Positions 63,242-64,000 of a stretch of DNA of 64,000 nt are shown piece after piece; position 1 is the stretch's first letter; every line of letters starts with the position of its first letter. Where the stretch lies: NCBI GenBank assembly GCA_041398565.1, contig JAWKUN010000004.1, positions 310,001 through 374,000 on the forward strand, given 5' to 3'. Made by a program: the position numbers and the translations under genes. This DNA comes from DATGPD01 sp041398565 (GTDB lineage Bacteria > Planctomycetota > UBA1135 > UBA2386). The notes under the pieces are model-generated. The model was not told the DNA's origin, did not search any database, and was given only the letters and a program-made list of their open reading frames with translations.

Positions 63242-64000
63242 TCACTGTCGCTTGTCGCCTTCCCAGCGGTAGAAGCCCTCGCCGGTCTTGCGCCCGAGCT
63301 TGCCATCCTGCACCTTGGCACGCAGCGATGCCGGGACGACGAAGGCCGGCTCCTGTGGATGCCTTTGGCACCATCCTTCCAGGATCGACAGGGTCGTGTC
63401 GAGCCCGACGTAGTCGGCCAAGGTGATCGGCCCCATGGGGTGCCCGCAGCCCAGTCGCATCGCCGTGTCGATGTCTTCCTTGCTGGCGTCGCCACGCTCG
63501 AACATCAGCAACGCCTGCACCAGGTAGGGCACCAACAGACGGTTGACGATGAAGCCCGGCGTGTCGGCACAGGTCACCGGCTCCTTGCCGCAGGCACGTG
63601 CGAAAGCCAGCGCCGCCGCGTGGACCTCCGGCGCCGTGTCCGGCGTGCGGACCACCTCGACCAGGCCCATGAGCTGCACCGGGTTGAAGAAGTGCAGGCC
63701 GATGGTGCGCTCGGGCCGACCCGACGACCCGGCCATGGCCGCGATCGGGAACGAAGAGGTGTTCGACGCGAACACGGTCCGCGGCGGACAGACCGCGTGC
63801 AGGTCCCGCCACAGCGCGCACTTCGCCTGTAGGTCCTCGACGATGGCCTCGACGACCAGGTCGCAAGCGGCGAGGTCCTTCCGCGCCAGCGACGGCGTGA
63901 TCCGTGCCATGGAGTCGGCGACGTGCGTGCGCGCGGAGTCCGGGTCCATTGCGCCCTTCTCCACGGCCTTCTGCGCCAGCTTGCCCAGGCTCTGCTCGAT
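63242..64000 (-). CDS. 3-hydroxybutyryl-CoA dehydrogenase (partial, N-terminus off the right edge)
   Basis: About 252 residues are visible; the N-terminal Rossmann glycine motif is beyond the window. Family motifs are FASNTSSFPIAAMAG, IGLHFFNPVQLMGLVEVVR (catalytic His and nearby), CADTPGFIVNRLLVPYLVQAL and MGPITLADYVGLDTTLSILEGW. It oxidises (S)-3-hydroxyacyl-CoA to 3-ketoacyl-CoA with NAD. It ends KTGEGFYRWEGDKRQ, a normal C-terminus for the short, stand-alone (Hbd/PaaH) form rather than FadB. The stop lies just after REP-like copy C. Confidence 0.93.
   Translation of the reverse strand: MEQSLGKLAQKAVEKGAMDPDSARTHVADSMARITPSLARKDLAACDLVVEAIVEDLQAKCALWRDLHAVCPPRTVFASNTSSFPIAAMAGSSGRPERTIGLHFFNPVQLMGLVEVVRTPDTAPEVHAAALAFARACGKEPVTCADTPGFIVNRLLVPYLVQALLMFERGDASKEDIDTAMRLGCGHPMGPITLADYVGLDTTLSILEGWCQRHPQEPAFVVPASLRAKVQDGKLGRKTGEGFYRWEGDKRQ

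Overview
The window is GC-rich and densely coded, with no phage or plasmid backbone. It looks like a chromosomal segment of a Planctomycetota bacterium (inference). The reasons are the many secreted proteins with lineage-style Ala-Gln signal peptide ends, the FG-GAP, Kelch and HEAT repeat proteins, a shared C-terminal 'G..L..Q....D' module on several exported proteins, a VIT/vWA protein and a glycine-tailed RRM protein.

Layout. 1-8.3 kb: a partial periplasmic-sensor/PAS signalling protein, an FG-GAP lipoprotein, an M14 carboxypeptidase, a threonine-dehydrogenase-like SDR and a GT-C-like membrane protein. 8.4-11.5 kb: gnd-zwf-pgl, the complete oxidative pentose phosphate branch, translationally coupled. 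11.5-14.6 kb: a LolCDE/MacB-type ABC system with a novel membrane subunit. 14.7-18.5 kb: an exported protein, an orphan ZnuA-like lipoprotein and a serine beta-lactamase-like hydrolase. 18.5-20.1 kb: an IS1182-family insertion with a frameshifted transposase, inserted at the stop codon of the next gene. 20.1-24.6 kb: a MacA-MacB-like adaptor/ATPase/two-permease operon. 24.6-34 kb: CorA, a FAD halogenase-like enzyme, YceF, FolE, CysS, an M24 peptidase, GlnS and a BtuF-like protein. 34-41.5 kb: secreted beta-helix and HEAT-like proteins, a divergent NRAMP protein, a cupin, rpsN and a MinD/FlhG-like ATPase. 41.6-50 kb: an S46 peptidase, a SenB-like glycosyltransferase coupled to a thioredoxin-like/toroid protein, a secreted protein, diacylglycerol kinase, a trans-sulfuration enzyme and a DUF502 protein. 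50-64 kb: a 12-unit Kelch protein, another secreted protein, tRNA-Asn, prolyl oligopeptidase, an RRM protein, a VIT/vWA protein, a second GT-C-like protein, a long-chain acyl-CoA synthetase, ApaG and a partial 3-hydroxyacyl-CoA dehydrogenase.

Three non-coding patterns stand out. (1) At least ten genes carry a TAnnnT or CACAAT hexamer 6-10 nt before the start codon, which suggests leaderless transcription from a -10 element. (2) A short element (GGAGTC-W-GACWCC plus a GTTAC/GTAAC hairpin) recurs at four gene boundaries and supplies start or stop codons. (3) A second, REP-like two-hairpin element has three copies at gene ends near 60.7 and 63.2 kb. Convergent gene pairs are often separated by strong GC-rich hairpins without U tracts.
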